Assembly: GCF_030065535.1 (NCBI RefSeq) | Contig: NZ_JASJND010000004.1 | Location: forward strand, 186,001-250,000 | Direction: 5' to 3' | Length of the DNA stretch: 64,000 nt | Source of the DNA: Microbacterium dauci | GTDB lineage: Bacteria > Actinomycetota > Actinomycetes > Actinomycetales > Microbacteriaceae | In this document: one piece after another, positions 52,980 through 62,290 of the stretch | Numbering within the stretch: the stretch's first letter is position 1 | Layout: each line of letters starts with the position of its first letter | Position numbers and translations under genes: made by a program | Notes under the pieces: model-generated | The model's input: the letters and a program-made list of their open reading frames with translations, nothing else | The model's database searches: none | What the model was told of the DNA's origin: nothing

Positions 52980-54871
52980 AGATCCCCGCCCTGTTCGCCG
53001 CCGAGCTGCGGCGGCTCACCTCCACCCGCATGCGGGTGATCGCCCTCATCGCCCTGACCCTCGTGCCCGTCCTCTACGGCGGGCTGTACCTGTGGGCGAA
53101 CCAGGACCCGTACGGCAACCTGTCGCAAGTGCCGGTCGCCCTGGTCGTCAGCGACGAGGGCGCGACGCTCAACGGCAGCGCCCGAAACCTCGGCGACGAG
53201 GTCGCCGACTCGCTGCTCGAGGACGGCAGCTTCGACTGGCACGAAGTGGATGCCGCCGGTGCCCGCCGCGGCCTCGATGACGGCGCGTTCGACTTCGCCG
53301 TCACCCTGCCCGCCGACTTCACCGCCGCCGTCGCCTCGATCTCGTCGGCGAACCCGCGTCAGGCCGAGATCGACCTGACGACGAACGACGCCAACAACTA
53401 CCTCGCCTCGACGATCGGCACGCAGGCGGTCGAGCGCATCCGCACGACCGTGAGCGAGAAGGTCGTCCGCGAAGCCGGCCTGACGATGCTCGACGCGCTG
53501 AACACCGTGCGCGTGAAGCTCCTCGACGCCGCGGACGGCGCCGGCACCCTGACCGACGGCCTCGTGACCGCCGGTGACGGTGCCGACACCCTCGCGGACG
53601 GCGCGGGCACCCTGGCCGCGGGCACGACGAAGCTCGAGGGCGGCGCGAGGACGCTCGCGTCGGGTGTCGACACGCTCGCCGACGGACTGCGCTCGCTCTC
53701 CTCCGGCGCCGCGCAGGTCTCGGGCGGCACCGCGAAACTCCGCAGCGTCGCCGACCGCGTCGGATCGGTCACCGACCGGGTGAGTTCCGCCGTCCCCACC
53801 CTCCGCAGCGACCTCACGAGCGCGCTGACCGACCAGGGACTCGACGACGCGCAGATCGCGAAGGTGCTGGACGTGCTCGACCCCATCGGCACCCGCGTCG
53901 ACGACCTCGACACCAGGGTGCAGCAGGCCGTCTCGCAGATCGACGCGCTCGACGACGGCGCGTCCCAGGTGGCCGCCGGCAGCTCCACTCTCGCAAAGGG
54001 GGCGGCGACGGCGTCGACAGGAGCCCACACCCTCGCCGACGGCATCGCGACGGCGGATGCCGGGGCCCATGAACTCGACACCGGCGCGCACTCGCTGGCC
54101 ACCGGCATCCACCGACTCGAGGACGGTGCGGGCACGCTCCGCGACGCCCTGCAGGCGGGCGCCGAGAAGCTGCCCGACGACAGCGCCGAGACCCGCGCCG
54201 CGCAGGCGGCGACCCTCGCCGACCCGGTGGGTGTCGCCGAGGACTCGCTCACCCAGGCGCAGAACTACGGCGCCGGACTCGCCCCGTTCTTCGCCGCCCT
54301 CGCCGGGTGGATCGGGATCTACGCACTGTTCCTCATCGTGAAGCCCGTGTCCCGTCGTGCGGTGACCGCGCTCCGCTCCCCCGTCCGCGTCGCGATCGCG
54401 GGATGGCTGACGCCGGCCGCCCTCGGCGCCGTGCAGATGGTGTCGCTGTTCGGGGTGCTCTCGATCGCGCTCGGCTTCTCGTTCACGCATCCGCTGCCGA
54501 CCCTCGGCATCCTGCTGCTCGCGTCGGCCACCTTCGCGGCCATCATCCTCGCGCTGAACGTGTGGCTGGGGTCGGTCGGGCAGTTCCTGGGCCTCGTGCT
54601 GATGGTGCTGCAGCTCGTGACCGCCGGCGGCACGTTCCCGTGGCAGACGCTCCCGGCTCCGCTGGCGGCCCTGCACCACGTGCTGCCGATGGGGTACGTC
54701 GTCGACGCGATGCGGCAGGTCATGTACGGCGGTGTCGCTGGCCGCGCCTGGGCGGATGCCGCGGTGCTCGCGACGTGGCTCGTCGGCGCCCTGCTGCTCG
54801 CCGTCGCCGGGGTCACGCGCATGACGTTCCGCCGGACGATGCGCGACCTGCAGCCGAGCCTGATCGGCTGA
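52976..54871 (+). CDS. YhgE/Pip family membrane protein
   Basis: A 631-residue protein. One N-terminal helix (~20-42) is followed by a large exported region of Ala/Asp/Gly/Leu repeats such as DGAGTLAAGTTKLEGGARTL (~180-430), and then six C-terminal helices (~445-620) of the ABC-2/YhgE type. Pip/YhgE proteins include a phage-infection protein and type VII secretion-associated factors. The GTG at 52976 overlaps the preceding stop (GTGA) and has GGAGG upstream. In the same operon as TetR. Confidence 0.9.
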   Translation: MKIPALFAAELRRLTSTRMRVIALIALTLVPVLYGGLYLWANQDPYGNLSQVPVALVVSDEGATLNGSARNLGDEVADSLLEDGSFDWHEVDAAGARRGLDDGAFDFAVTLPADFTAAVASISSANPRQAEIDLTTNDANNYLASTIGTQAVERIRTTVSEKVVREAGLTMLDALNTVRVKLLDAADGAGTLTDGLVTAGDGADTLADGAGTLAAGTTKLEGGARTLASGVDTLADGLRSLSSGAAQVSGGTAKLRSVADRVGSVTDRVSSAVPTLRSDLTSALTDQGLDDAQIAKVLDVLDPIGTRVDDLDTRVQQAVSQIDALDDGASQVAAGSSTLAKGAATASTGAHTLADGIATADAGAHELDTGAHSLATGIHRLEDGAGTLRDALQAGAEKLPDDSAETRAAQAATLADPVGVAEDSLTQAQNYGAGLAPFFAALAGWIGIYALFLIVKPVSRRAVTALRSPVRVAIAGWLTPAALGAVQMVSLFGVLSIALGFSFTHPLPTLGILLLASATFAAIILALNVWLGSVGQFLGLVLMVLQLVTAGGTFPWQTLPAPLAALHHVLPMGYVVDAMRQVMYGGVAGRAWADAAVLATWLVGALLLAVAGVTRMTFRRTMRDLQPSLIG

Positions 54872-54874
54872 GGC

Positions 54875-55231
54875 TCAGCCGCTCGCGCCGGGCGGGGTTT
54901 CCTTCGCGTCGGCGAGCTCGTCGACGTGCAGGGTCCGCCGGTCGACGGTGCCGTTGCGGTACGCCTGGCGCCCGACCATGTGGGCCGACAGCGGCGCCGT
55001 CGCGAACTGGATGACGAGCACGGGCACGAGGAAGGCGACGACCGCCCACGACTGCAGCTCGATCCCCACCGCGATGGCGATCAGCAGAAGCCCGAGCACC
55101 TGCGGCTTGGTCGCCGCGTGCAGGCGGGTCGGCACGTCGCGGAAGCGCAGCAGTCCGATCGCGGCCGTCAGGCACAGGAGTGCCCCCGCGAGGATGAGGA
55201 CGAGCGACACGACGTGCAGGATCTCGGTCAT
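54875..55231 (-). CDS. mnhG: Na+/H+ antiporter subunit G
   Basis: A 118-residue MnhG/MrpG with three membrane helices. LVLILAGALLCLTAAIGLLRF and DVPTRLHAATKPQVLGLLLI are diagnostic. The last gene of the Mrp operon; only three bases separate it from the convergent YhgE gene. Confidence 0.92.
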   Translation of the reverse strand: MTEILHVVSLVLILAGALLCLTAAIGLLRFRDVPTRLHAATKPQVLGLLLIAIAVGIELQSWAVVAFLVPVLVIQFATAPLSAHMVGRQAYRNGTVDRRTLHVDELADAKETPPGASG

Positions 55232-55500
55232 CGCTCGGCTCCGTCCCGGCGGGCGACGAACCGCGCGATCGAGACCGACCCGAACACGCCGACGGCCGCG
55301 ACGATCAGCAGCACGGGAAGCGTCCGCGTGTGGTGGTTGATCGCCATCTCGGCGCCGAGCGCGCAGATGAGGAGCGTCAGCAGGACGTCGGAGGCGACGG
55401 CGCGGTCGAGGATCGAGGGCCCGACGATGATCCGCCAGACCGTGAGCAGGGCGGCGACACCGAAGACGGCGCAGATGACGACGATGAGGGCGGTGGTCAC
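55228..55500 (-). CDS. mnhF: Na+/H+ antiporter subunit F
   Basis: A 90-residue MnhF with three helices. RIIVGPSILDRAVASDVLLT is the family signature. GTG start overlapping the mnhE stop (GTGA); stop overlaps mnhG. Confidence 0.92.
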   Translation of the reverse strand: MTTALIVVICAVFGVAALLTVWRIIVGPSILDRAVASDVLLTLLICALGAEMAINHHTRTLPVLLIVAAVGVFGSVSIARFVARRDGAER

Positions 55501-56096
55501 GAGCGCTCCTCCTTCACGCGGTTGCGGATCTCGGCGCTGCCGGCGCCCGACGCGCGGATCGCCTCGAGCTGGGCGGGCGAGCCGACGGCCCGCACGATGC
55601 GCGCCTCCCAGCGCTGCACCATCCGCCGCTGCTCGTCGACCTCCGCATCCGTCGCGGCGCCGAGGACGTGCAGGTAGAGGATGCGCCGGTCGCGGTCGGT
55701 CTCGAGGACGAGCGAACCGGGGATGAGGGATGCCGTGACGCCGACGTGGGCCATGATCAGGTCGTCGTCGGTCACGAGCGGCACCGCGACGACCGAGACG
55801 CCGGGCTGCCGGCCGGGCCTGACGACCTGCCACGCCACGACGAGCGAGCCCTTCACGACGGCGCCGAGGAACTGCGCGAGGAAGACGACCAGCCACCACG
55901 GGTTGAGGCGACCGGACAGCTCGACGGGCGGCAGACGGAAGACGCTCGTCACGAACACGGCGACGACGGTCCCGGTGAGGAAGGCGAGCACCGTGAACTG
56001 ACCCCACAGCAGCATCCAGAGTGCGATGAGCCAGAGGAAGAACGGCAGCTGCCGCCAGATCCCGATCAGCGCGCTGCGCTTGACGTCAGTTCCCAT
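55497..56096 (-). CDS. mnhE: Na+/H+ antiporter subunit E
   Basis: A 199-residue MnhE. Membrane helices at ~15-50 and ~65-90 lead to VTASLIPGSLVLETDRDRRI, the conserved cytoplasmic motif. The ~40-residue tail beyond VDEQRRMVQRWEARI is longer than in Bacillus. Overlaps mnhD by 11 bases. Confidence 0.92.
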   Translation of the reverse strand: MGTDVKRSALIGIWRQLPFFLWLIALWMLLWGQFTVLAFLTGTVVAVFVTSVFRLPPVELSGRLNPWWLVVFLAQFLGAVVKGSLVVAWQVVRPGRQPGVSVVAVPLVTDDDLIMAHVGVTASLIPGSLVLETDRDRRILYLHVLGAATDAEVDEQRRMVQRWEARIVRAVGSPAQLEAIRASGAGSAEIRNRVKEERS

Positions 56097-57654
56097 CGTT
56101 CACCTCGTCCTGCAGCTGTGTGAGGCTCACGGGGTAGGGAAGCGCCGCGCCGATGCTCGCGCAGAGGTTGTAGAGCGGGCCGGCGAAGAGGGTGAGCGCC
56201 ACGGTGACGGCCACCATGCCCGCCGTGGAGGCGGTCATGATGCGCGGGATCACGCGGCGCTCGGTCTGCACGCCCGAGGCGGGCGCGTCGTCGAGGTACG
56301 AGATGCGGTCGGTCATGCCCTCGTCGCCCTGCTCCTCGTCCTCGCGCCAGAACGACAGGTTCCAGGCGCGCATGAGCGCATACAGCGTGAGGAGCGAGGT
56401 GAGGATGCCGCCCACCATGAGGACGTACATGATCGGGGTGCCGACGGCCGCGGCGGCGTCGAAGAGCGCGTACTTGCCGATGAACCCCGAGAAGGGCGGC
56501 AGGCCGCCGAGGTTGATCGCGGGGATGAAGTAGAGCACCGCGAGGAACGGCGCCGCCCGCATGAGCCCCTTCACCTTGAGGATCGAGGTCGATCCCGCGC
56601 GACGCTCGATGAGGCCGACGGCGAGGAACAGGGTGGTCTGCACGACGATGTGGTGGACCATGTAGTAGATCGTCGCGCCGAGTGCTTCTTCGGTGCCGAT
56701 CGCGAGCCCGAACACCATGTAGCCGATGTGGCTGACGAGGGTGAATGACAGGATGCGCTTGAGTTCCGCCTGTGCGACGGCGCCGAGGATGCCGACGATC
56801 ATGGTCGCGAGCGCGACGATCAGCAGCAGCATGCTCACGTCGTTCTCGCGGAAGATCTGCGTCTCGGTGCGGATCATCGCGTAGACGCCGACCTTGGTGA
56901 GCAGGCCCGCGAACACGGCGGTAACGGGTGCGGGCGCGGTCGGGTACGAGTCGGGCAGCCAGAACGACAGCGGGAAGACGGCGGCCTTGATGCTGAATGC
57001 CAGCAGCAGCATGAGGTGCAGCACGAGCTGAACCTCATCTGGGAGCTCGCCCATCCGGTCGGCGAGCTGCGCCATGTTCACGGTGCCGAGCGCACCGTAA
57101 ATCGCGGCGATCGCCGCGAGGAAGAGAATCGACGACACGAGCGACACGACGATGTAGACGACGCCGGTGCGGATGCGGGACTCGGTCGAGCCGAGCGTGA
57201 TGAGCACGTACGACGCGACCAGCAGGATCTCGAACCCGACGTAGAGGTTGAAGAGGTCGCCGGCGATGAAGGCGTTGAAGATGCCCGCGGCGAGGATCAG
57301 ATACGACGGGTGGAAGATCGAGACCGGCGTCTCCTCGTCCCCATCTGCGGCACCCTGCCCGACCGAGAAGAGGAGGACGGCGAGCAGCACGACGCTCGAG
57401 ACGACGACGAGCAGCGCCGCGAGCCGGTCGACGTAGAGCACGATGCCGAAGGGGATCGGCCAGCCGCCGACCGACACGGCCAGCGGCATCCCACTGGCAT
57501 CCACCGCGTACAGCAGGATCGCCGCGACGATCGCGACGAGGGTGAGCGTTGTGATCGAGACGCCGACCTGCACGCGACGGCGACGGCCGAAGATGAGGGC
57601 GACGGCGGCGCCGATCATCGGGATGCCGACGAGGAGTGGGACGAGCGCGGTCAT
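56086..57654 (-). CDS. mnhD: Na+/H+ antiporter subunit D
   Basis: A 522-residue proton-translocating subunit of the complex I NuoN/M/L type with about 14 helices. FEILLVASYVLITLG and the conserved Lys in FSIKAAVFPLSFWLPDSYPT lie in the ion path. ATGA overlap with mnhC. The C-terminal ~40 residues form an acidic loop and a last helix. Confidence 0.94.
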   Translation of the reverse strand: MTALVPLLVGIPMIGAAVALIFGRRRRVQVGVSITTLTLVAIVAAILLYAVDASGMPLAVSVGGWPIPFGIVLYVDRLAALLVVVSSVVLLAVLLFSVGQGAADGDEETPVSIFHPSYLILAAGIFNAFIAGDLFNLYVGFEILLVASYVLITLGSTESRIRTGVVYIVVSLVSSILFLAAIAAIYGALGTVNMAQLADRMGELPDEVQLVLHLMLLLAFSIKAAVFPLSFWLPDSYPTAPAPVTAVFAGLLTKVGVYAMIRTETQIFRENDVSMLLLIVALATMIVGILGAVAQAELKRILSFTLVSHIGYMVFGLAIGTEEALGATIYYMVHHIVVQTTLFLAVGLIERRAGSTSILKVKGLMRAAPFLAVLYFIPAINLGGLPPFSGFIGKYALFDAAAAVGTPIMYVLMVGGILTSLLTLYALMRAWNLSFWREDEEQGDEGMTDRISYLDDAPASGVQTERRVIPRIMTASTAGMVAVTVALTLFAGPLYNLCASIGAALPYPVSLTQLQDEVNDGN

Positions 57655-58175
57655 CGGTCGTCACCCCCTCGGGGTCGGTCGACGGGTGCGTCGTCGCGGA
57701 GTTCGGCGATGTCCTGCTGGTGGAGGATCACGATCGGCGAGGTCTCGGTGCCGATGAAGTCGGTCGTCGCATCGTCGTCCTCGTCGGTGATCTCGTCGTC
57801 CATGGTGTCTTCGTCGGCGGCGGCGCGTTCGCGGACCTCGCGGTCGGCCTCGTCGTCCACGACGGTGTCGGCCTGGCCCAGCTGCCACGACCGGTAGATG
57901 AGGGCGAGGAGGAACGCCGAGACGGCGAAGGTGATGACGATGGCGGTGAGCGTGAGCGCCTGCGGGAGCGGGTCGCTCATCTCATCCGGCTCGGCCGCGC
58001 CGAAGAACGGCGCGACGCCGGGCTCCCCCATCACGATGAGGAGGAAGAGGTTCGCCGCGTTGCCGAGCAGCAAAAAGCCGATGAGCACTCGGGTGAGGCT
58101 GCGCTCGAGCATCGAATAGACCCCGGCCGCGAACAGCGCACCCATGATGATGACGAGGACGAGCGAGACGGTCAT
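57651..58175 (-). CDS. mnhC: Na+/H+ antiporter subunit C with acidic tail
   Basis: A 174-residue MnhC (NuoK-like) with three helices: SLVLVIIMGALFAAGVYSML, LTRVLIGFLLLGNAANLFLL and LTLTAIVITFAVSAFLLALI. A ~65-residue acidic tail (VDDEADREVRERAAADEDTM) follows; Bacillus MrpC lacks it. ATGA overlap with mnhA. Confidence 0.92.
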   Translation of the reverse strand: MTVSLVLVIIMGALFAAGVYSMLERSLTRVLIGFLLLGNAANLFLLIVMGEPGVAPFFGAAEPDEMSDPLPQALTLTAIVITFAVSAFLLALIYRSWQLGQADTVVDDEADREVRERAAADEDTMDDEITDEDDDATTDFIGTETSPIVILHQQDIAELRDDAPVDRPRGGDDR

Positions 58176-61093
58176 GCGTTCACCCGTTCCTGCTGGTCCT
58201 GCGTCTGGCGGTCGACCTCGGCGCCCAGCGAGCGCAGGACATCGAGCACGAGGCCGATGACGACGAGGTACACCCCGACGTCGAAGAGGGTCGAGGTGAC
58301 GAACTCCACGTGACCGAGCAGCGGCAGGTTCGCCTCCCAGAAGGTGCTCGTGAGCGGGTCGGCGAAGAAGAGGAGCGGCACGAGCGCCGTGCCGACCGCG
58401 ATGAGCATGCCCGCCCCGAGCAGGCGGCCGGCGTCGGTGGGCGCCGCGGCGCCGAGCTCGTAGCGGCCACCGGCGACGTAGCGCATGACGAGCGCCATGC
58501 CGGCGACGAGGCCGCCGGCGAAGCCGCCGCCGGGAAGGTTGTGGCCCGCGAACAGCAGGTAGAGCGACACCACGATGATCGTGTGGAAGAGCACCCGCAC
58601 GATGACCTCGAGCATGAGCGACCGGTTTTCGGGCCGCACCTTCTGCCCGCCGATGAGCCACGCCTGGCGCGTGCTGCCCGACGCTGCGCCGCGCGGGCGC
58701 GGGCCCTCGGCGGTCTCGACGAGCGGACGACGGAAGCGGGCGGCGCCCGTGGGCAACGAGCGGACGCGCTGCGCGAGCGTGTCGGATCGGTGGGTAACGA
58801 AGACGAGAGATGCCACACCGGTGGCGGCCAGGATGAGGACCGACAGCTCACCCATCGTGTCCCACCCGCGCAGGTCGACAAGTGTGACGTTCACGACGTT
58901 CTTGCCGTGGCCGATCTCGTAGGCAAGGTCGGCGAAGCGGTCGGAGATCGGCTGGGCGACGCGCGCGCCGGTCGCGATCAGCGCGATCGCCGCCATCGTC
59001 ACACCCACGCCGATGCCGAGGATCGCCCGAAGGACCGGCAGAACCGACGCGTTGTGATCGCCGAGGCGGGCCGGGATGCGGCGGAGGACGAGCGCGAACG
59101 CGATGAGGGTCACGGTCTCGACGAGGATCTGCGTGAGCGCGAGGTCGGGCGCACCGCTCGTCGCGAACAGGAGCACCATGCCGAGCCCCGTCACCGAAAC
59201 CAGGACGACACCGGTGTACCGCTTGCGGGCGCGGACGGCGACGAACCCGGCGAGGATCATGATCGGCGCGACGATGAGCTGCGCCGGGTGATGCCACGCC
59301 TCAAACGCGATCTTCCACTCGGTGCTCGCGAGCAGCGCCGTGGCTTCTGCGGCGATGAAGACGACGAAGATCGTGCCGACGTAGAACGGCAGCGAACCGC
59401 GCTGCGTGAGCGAGGTGGTCCACACCGACAGGCGCGCGACACCGCGGAGCGCGCCGTTATAGACGTCGTTCGCCGTGAACGGCAGGATGCGCGACGTCCA
59501 TCGGGTGCGCTGCGTGAGCCAGAACACGAGCGCGCCGACGGCGATCGAACCGAGCGAGAGGAACAGCGCCGGCTCCCACCCGTGCCAGAGCGCCAGGTGG
59601 TACGCCTTCGCGCCCTCGGCCTCCGGGGCGGTGTCGGCGTACCCCGCGATGCCGATGTCGAGGAGGGGGGATGCCACGCCGGCAACGAGCGTCAGCCCGC
59701 TGAGCACGACGGGCGCGACCATGAAGCCGATCGGCGGGTCGGGCCATTCGGTCGTCGGAAGCTGCTGGCCGGCGGCATCCCGCTTCGTCCAGAAGGCGCC
59801 CCAGACGAACCGGATGCCGTAGGCGGCGGTGAGCGCGGATCCGAGGAGGATGCCGACGAGCGGCACGATCGACATCGGATCGGCGCCGCCGTCGAGGAAG
59901 GCGGTGAGGGTCGCTTCCTTCGCGACGAAGCCGACCGTCGGCGCGAGCCCCGCCATCGAGGCGACGGCGATGATCGAGAACACGGCGAGGGTCGGCGCCT
60001 GCCGCCCGACGCGCGAGAGCTCGCCGATGTCACGGGTGTTGAGCTGGCGGTCGATGACACCGACCACGAGGAACAGCGCCGACTTGAAGAGCGCGTGCCC
60101 GATGAGCAGCGCGAGGCCGGCAAGGGCCGTCGTCCGCTCGCCGTAGCCGAGCACGACGGTGAGCATGCCGAGCTGGCTGACGGTGCCGAAGGCGAGGATG
60201 CGCTTGAGGTCGGACTCGCGCAGCGCCTGGAGGCCGCCGAGGAGCATCGTGAACAGTCCCAGCCCGATCACGATCGGACGCCACGGCTCGACCTCCGCGA
60301 ACCCCGGAGCGAAGCGGGCGATCAGGTAGATGCCGGCCTTCACCATCGCCGCGGCGTGCAGGTACGCGCTGACCGGGGTGGGGGCGGCCATCGCGCCGGG
60401 GAGCCAGAAGTGGAACGGGAAGATGGCCGACTTGCTGATCGCACCGACCAGCAGCATGACGAGCGCGGCATCCAAGGCGAAGGCCTCGCCGCCCTCGAAC
60501 ATCGGACCCGCCTCGAGCATCGCCCGGATGCTGGTGGTGTCGTAGAGCACGACGAGCATCACGACGCCGATGAGCATCACGAGCCCGCCGAGGGTGGTGA
60601 CCAGGAGTGCTTGGAGCGCCGCACGGCGGCTGGCGCCGCGGCGGTGGTAGAAGCCGATCAGCAGGTACGAGAGGACGCTCGTGACTTCCCACAGCATGAC
60701 GAGCACGACGATGTCGTCGGTGAGGACGAGGCCGTACATGGCGCCGGCGAAGGCGAGCAGCACCGAAGAGAAGAGCGCGAGCCCCTCGGTCTTCCCGGCG
60801 AAGTACCACCGGCAGTAGATGAGCACGAGCGCGCCAACGCCGGTGACGATGAGCGCCATGACCCAACCGAGGGTATCCATGTGCATCGAGAGCTCGACGC
60901 CGAGATCGGGGATCCAGGCATATGTCTCGAACGGGATGTCACCCCGGAGGACGGCAGGACCCTGCAAAGCCGTGTGGACGAACGCGAGGCTCGGAACCAC
61001 CGCAGCGATGAGGAACGTGCGCGACCCCCACTGCTTCACCAGGACCGGAAGGATCATCGGTACCAGTGCGAACGCAAGGAGGAAGGTCAGCAA
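58172..61093 (-). CDS. mnhA: Na+/H+ antiporter subunit A fused with B
   Basis: A 973-residue fusion. Residues ~1-790 are MnhA/MrpA (NuoL-like) with KSAIFPFHFWLPGAMAAPTP and HALFKSALFLVVGVIDRQLN; residues ~835-973 are MnhB (GHNLPGGGFAGGLVAGMALV). A+B fusions of this kind are common in actinobacteria. It starts at TTG, with AGGAGG six bases upstream and TAGACT further up. First gene of an operon (A/B-C-D-E-F-G) exporting Na+ for H+. Confidence 0.93.
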   Translation of the reverse strand: MLTFLLAFALVPMILPVLVKQWGSRTFLIAAVVPSLAFVHTALQGPAVLRGDIPFETYAWIPDLGVELSMHMDTLGWVMALIVTGVGALVLIYCRWYFAGKTEGLALFSSVLLAFAGAMYGLVLTDDIVVLVMLWEVTSVLSYLLIGFYHRRGASRRAALQALLVTTLGGLVMLIGVVMLVVLYDTTSIRAMLEAGPMFEGGEAFALDAALVMLLVGAISKSAIFPFHFWLPGAMAAPTPVSAYLHAAAMVKAGIYLIARFAPGFAEVEPWRPIVIGLGLFTMLLGGLQALRESDLKRILAFGTVSQLGMLTVVLGYGERTTALAGLALLIGHALFKSALFLVVGVIDRQLNTRDIGELSRVGRQAPTLAVFSIIAVASMAGLAPTVGFVAKEATLTAFLDGGADPMSIVPLVGILLGSALTAAYGIRFVWGAFWTKRDAAGQQLPTTEWPDPPIGFMVAPVVLSGLTLVAGVASPLLDIGIAGYADTAPEAEGAKAYHLALWHGWEPALFLSLGSIAVGALVFWLTQRTRWTSRILPFTANDVYNGALRGVARLSVWTTSLTQRGSLPFYVGTIFVVFIAAEATALLASTEWKIAFEAWHHPAQLIVAPIMILAGFVAVRARKRYTGVVLVSVTGLGMVLLFATSGAPDLALTQILVETVTLIAFALVLRRIPARLGDHNASVLPVLRAILGIGVGVTMAAIALIATGARVAQPISDRFADLAYEIGHGKNVVNVTLVDLRGWDTMGELSVLILAATGVASLVFVTHRSDTLAQRVRSLPTGAARFRRPLVETAEGPRPRGAASGSTRQAWLIGGQKVRPENRSLMLEVIVRVLFHTIIVVSLYLLFAGHNLPGGGFAGGLVAGMALVMRYVAGGRYELGAAAPTDAGRLLGAGMLIAVGTALVPLLFFADPLTSTFWEANLPLLGHVEFVTSTLFDVGVYLVVIGLVLDVLRSLGAEVDRQTQDQQERVNA

Positions 61094-61183
61094 CCTGGCC
61101 TCCTCTGTATGTCGCGGGGGTCGAGATGTCCAGTCTACTCGGGCGGATATGCCCGGCGGCCCGAGGGCCGCGAATCGGCGTGC

Positions 61184-62224
61184 TCAGCGGGCTGCGGTTG
61201 TGTTCCCGCGGCGGAATGTACAGGTGAGGGTGACGGATGCCGGTGCCCGATCGACCAGCATGGCGACGACGGCTTCGCCGGCGGCATGCCCCTTCGCGGT
61301 CGCGTCCTGGACCATCGTCGTGAGCACGTACGGTGCGAGCCCGTCGACCACCACCCCGTCGAATCCGGTGACGCTGAGGTCTTCGGGAACGCGGAGACCC
61401 GCCTCCTCGGCGGCGCGGATGACGCCCGCTGCGAGCATGTCGCTCTGCGCGAGGATCGCGGTCGGGCGCGGCCCCGACAGGAGGACCCGTCCGGCGGCGA
61501 GCCCCTCGTCGATCGAGCTGTCCGCCGCAGCGTACGCGGGCGCGTCGGGAAAGACGTCGCGGGCGCCGCGGAGGCGGTCGCGGGTGACATCGATGAGGAT
61601 CTCGGTGTCATCACCGATGAACCCCCGACGCCCGCCGTCGTCGGTACGGAGGGTCACGAACGACACGTCGGTGTGTCCGAGCGAACGCACGTGCTCGGCC
61701 ACCGTCCGCTGCGCGTCGCGGTTGTCGAGCATCACCTTCGGGACGTCCTCCCCCGCGTCGCCCTCGATCACGACGACGGGGATGCCGCGCCCTCGGGCGG
61801 TCTCGACCGACGAGCGGATGATCTCGTTGCATCCGAGCAGCACGGCCGCGTCGATCGGCACGGAGGTGAGGCTGGGCGCGGCTTCGACCGTGCCCGTGTC
61901 GTCTTCCCGGAGCAGCAGGATGCCGGCGCCGATCGGCGCGAGCGCATCGCTGAGGCCGTCCATGGTGGCGGCGTTGACGGGGTCACGGAATGCGGCGCCG
62001 AGGCGTTCACGGAAGAGGACCGCTACGATTCCCGCGCGACCGGTGCGCAGCGACGCGGCGCGCGGGTCGGGTCCGGTGTAGCCGAGCGACTCGGCGGCGG
62101 CGAGTACGCGCTCGCGCGTGGCATCCGACACCGGCGCCTTCCCGCTAAAGACGACAGACGCCGTCGACGGCGACACTCCGGCTTCGCGCGCGACGTCACT
62201 GATGGTGGCGCGACGGGTACCCAT
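61184..62224 (-). CDS. LacI-family transcriptional regulator
   Basis: A 346-residue LacI-type repressor: TISDVAREAGVSPSTASVVFSGKAPVSD (~7-34) and a sensor with HVRSLGHTDVSFVTLRTDDGG and PRPTAILAQSDMLAAGVI. The ATG at 62224 is preceded by TACCAT with a six-base gap. It diverges from the MFS gene, and a LacI-type operator lies between, so it likely controls the transporter and itself. Confidence 0.93.
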   Translation of the reverse strand: MGTRRATISDVAREAGVSPSTASVVFSGKAPVSDATRERVLAAAESLGYTGPDPRAASLRTGRAGIVAVLFRERLGAAFRDPVNAATMDGLSDALAPIGAGILLLREDDTGTVEAAPSLTSVPIDAAVLLGCNEIIRSSVETARGRGIPVVVIEGDAGEDVPKVMLDNRDAQRTVAEHVRSLGHTDVSFVTLRTDDGGRRGFIGDDTEILIDVTRDRLRGARDVFPDAPAYAAADSSIDEGLAAGRVLLSGPRPTAILAQSDMLAAGVIRAAEEAGLRVPEDLSVTGFDGVVVDGLAPYVLTTMVQDATAKGHAAGEAVVAMLVDRAPASVTLTCTFRRGNTTAAR

Positions 62225-62230
62225 GCGCCG

Positions 62231-62284
62231 ATGGTAACCCCTGGCGAGACGGGATTCGAATCGTTTCGACACTTCCGTTACAGT
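62231..62284. promoter_or_regulatory. Divergent leaderless promoters around a LacI-type operator
   Basis: Minus strand TACCAT (62236-62231) sits six bases before the lacI ATG; plus strand TACAGT (62279-62284) six bases before the MFS GTG. Between them TCGAAT-CG-TTTCGA (62256-62269) has a central CG and near-dyad symmetry. Confidence 0.65.
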
Positions 62285-62290
62285 ATCCGC

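Noticed and set aside
62247..62263. GGGATTCGAATC resembling a tRNA T-arm
   Set aside because: No acceptor stem, anticodon arm or partner sequence around it; it fits the LacI-type operator between divergent genes.
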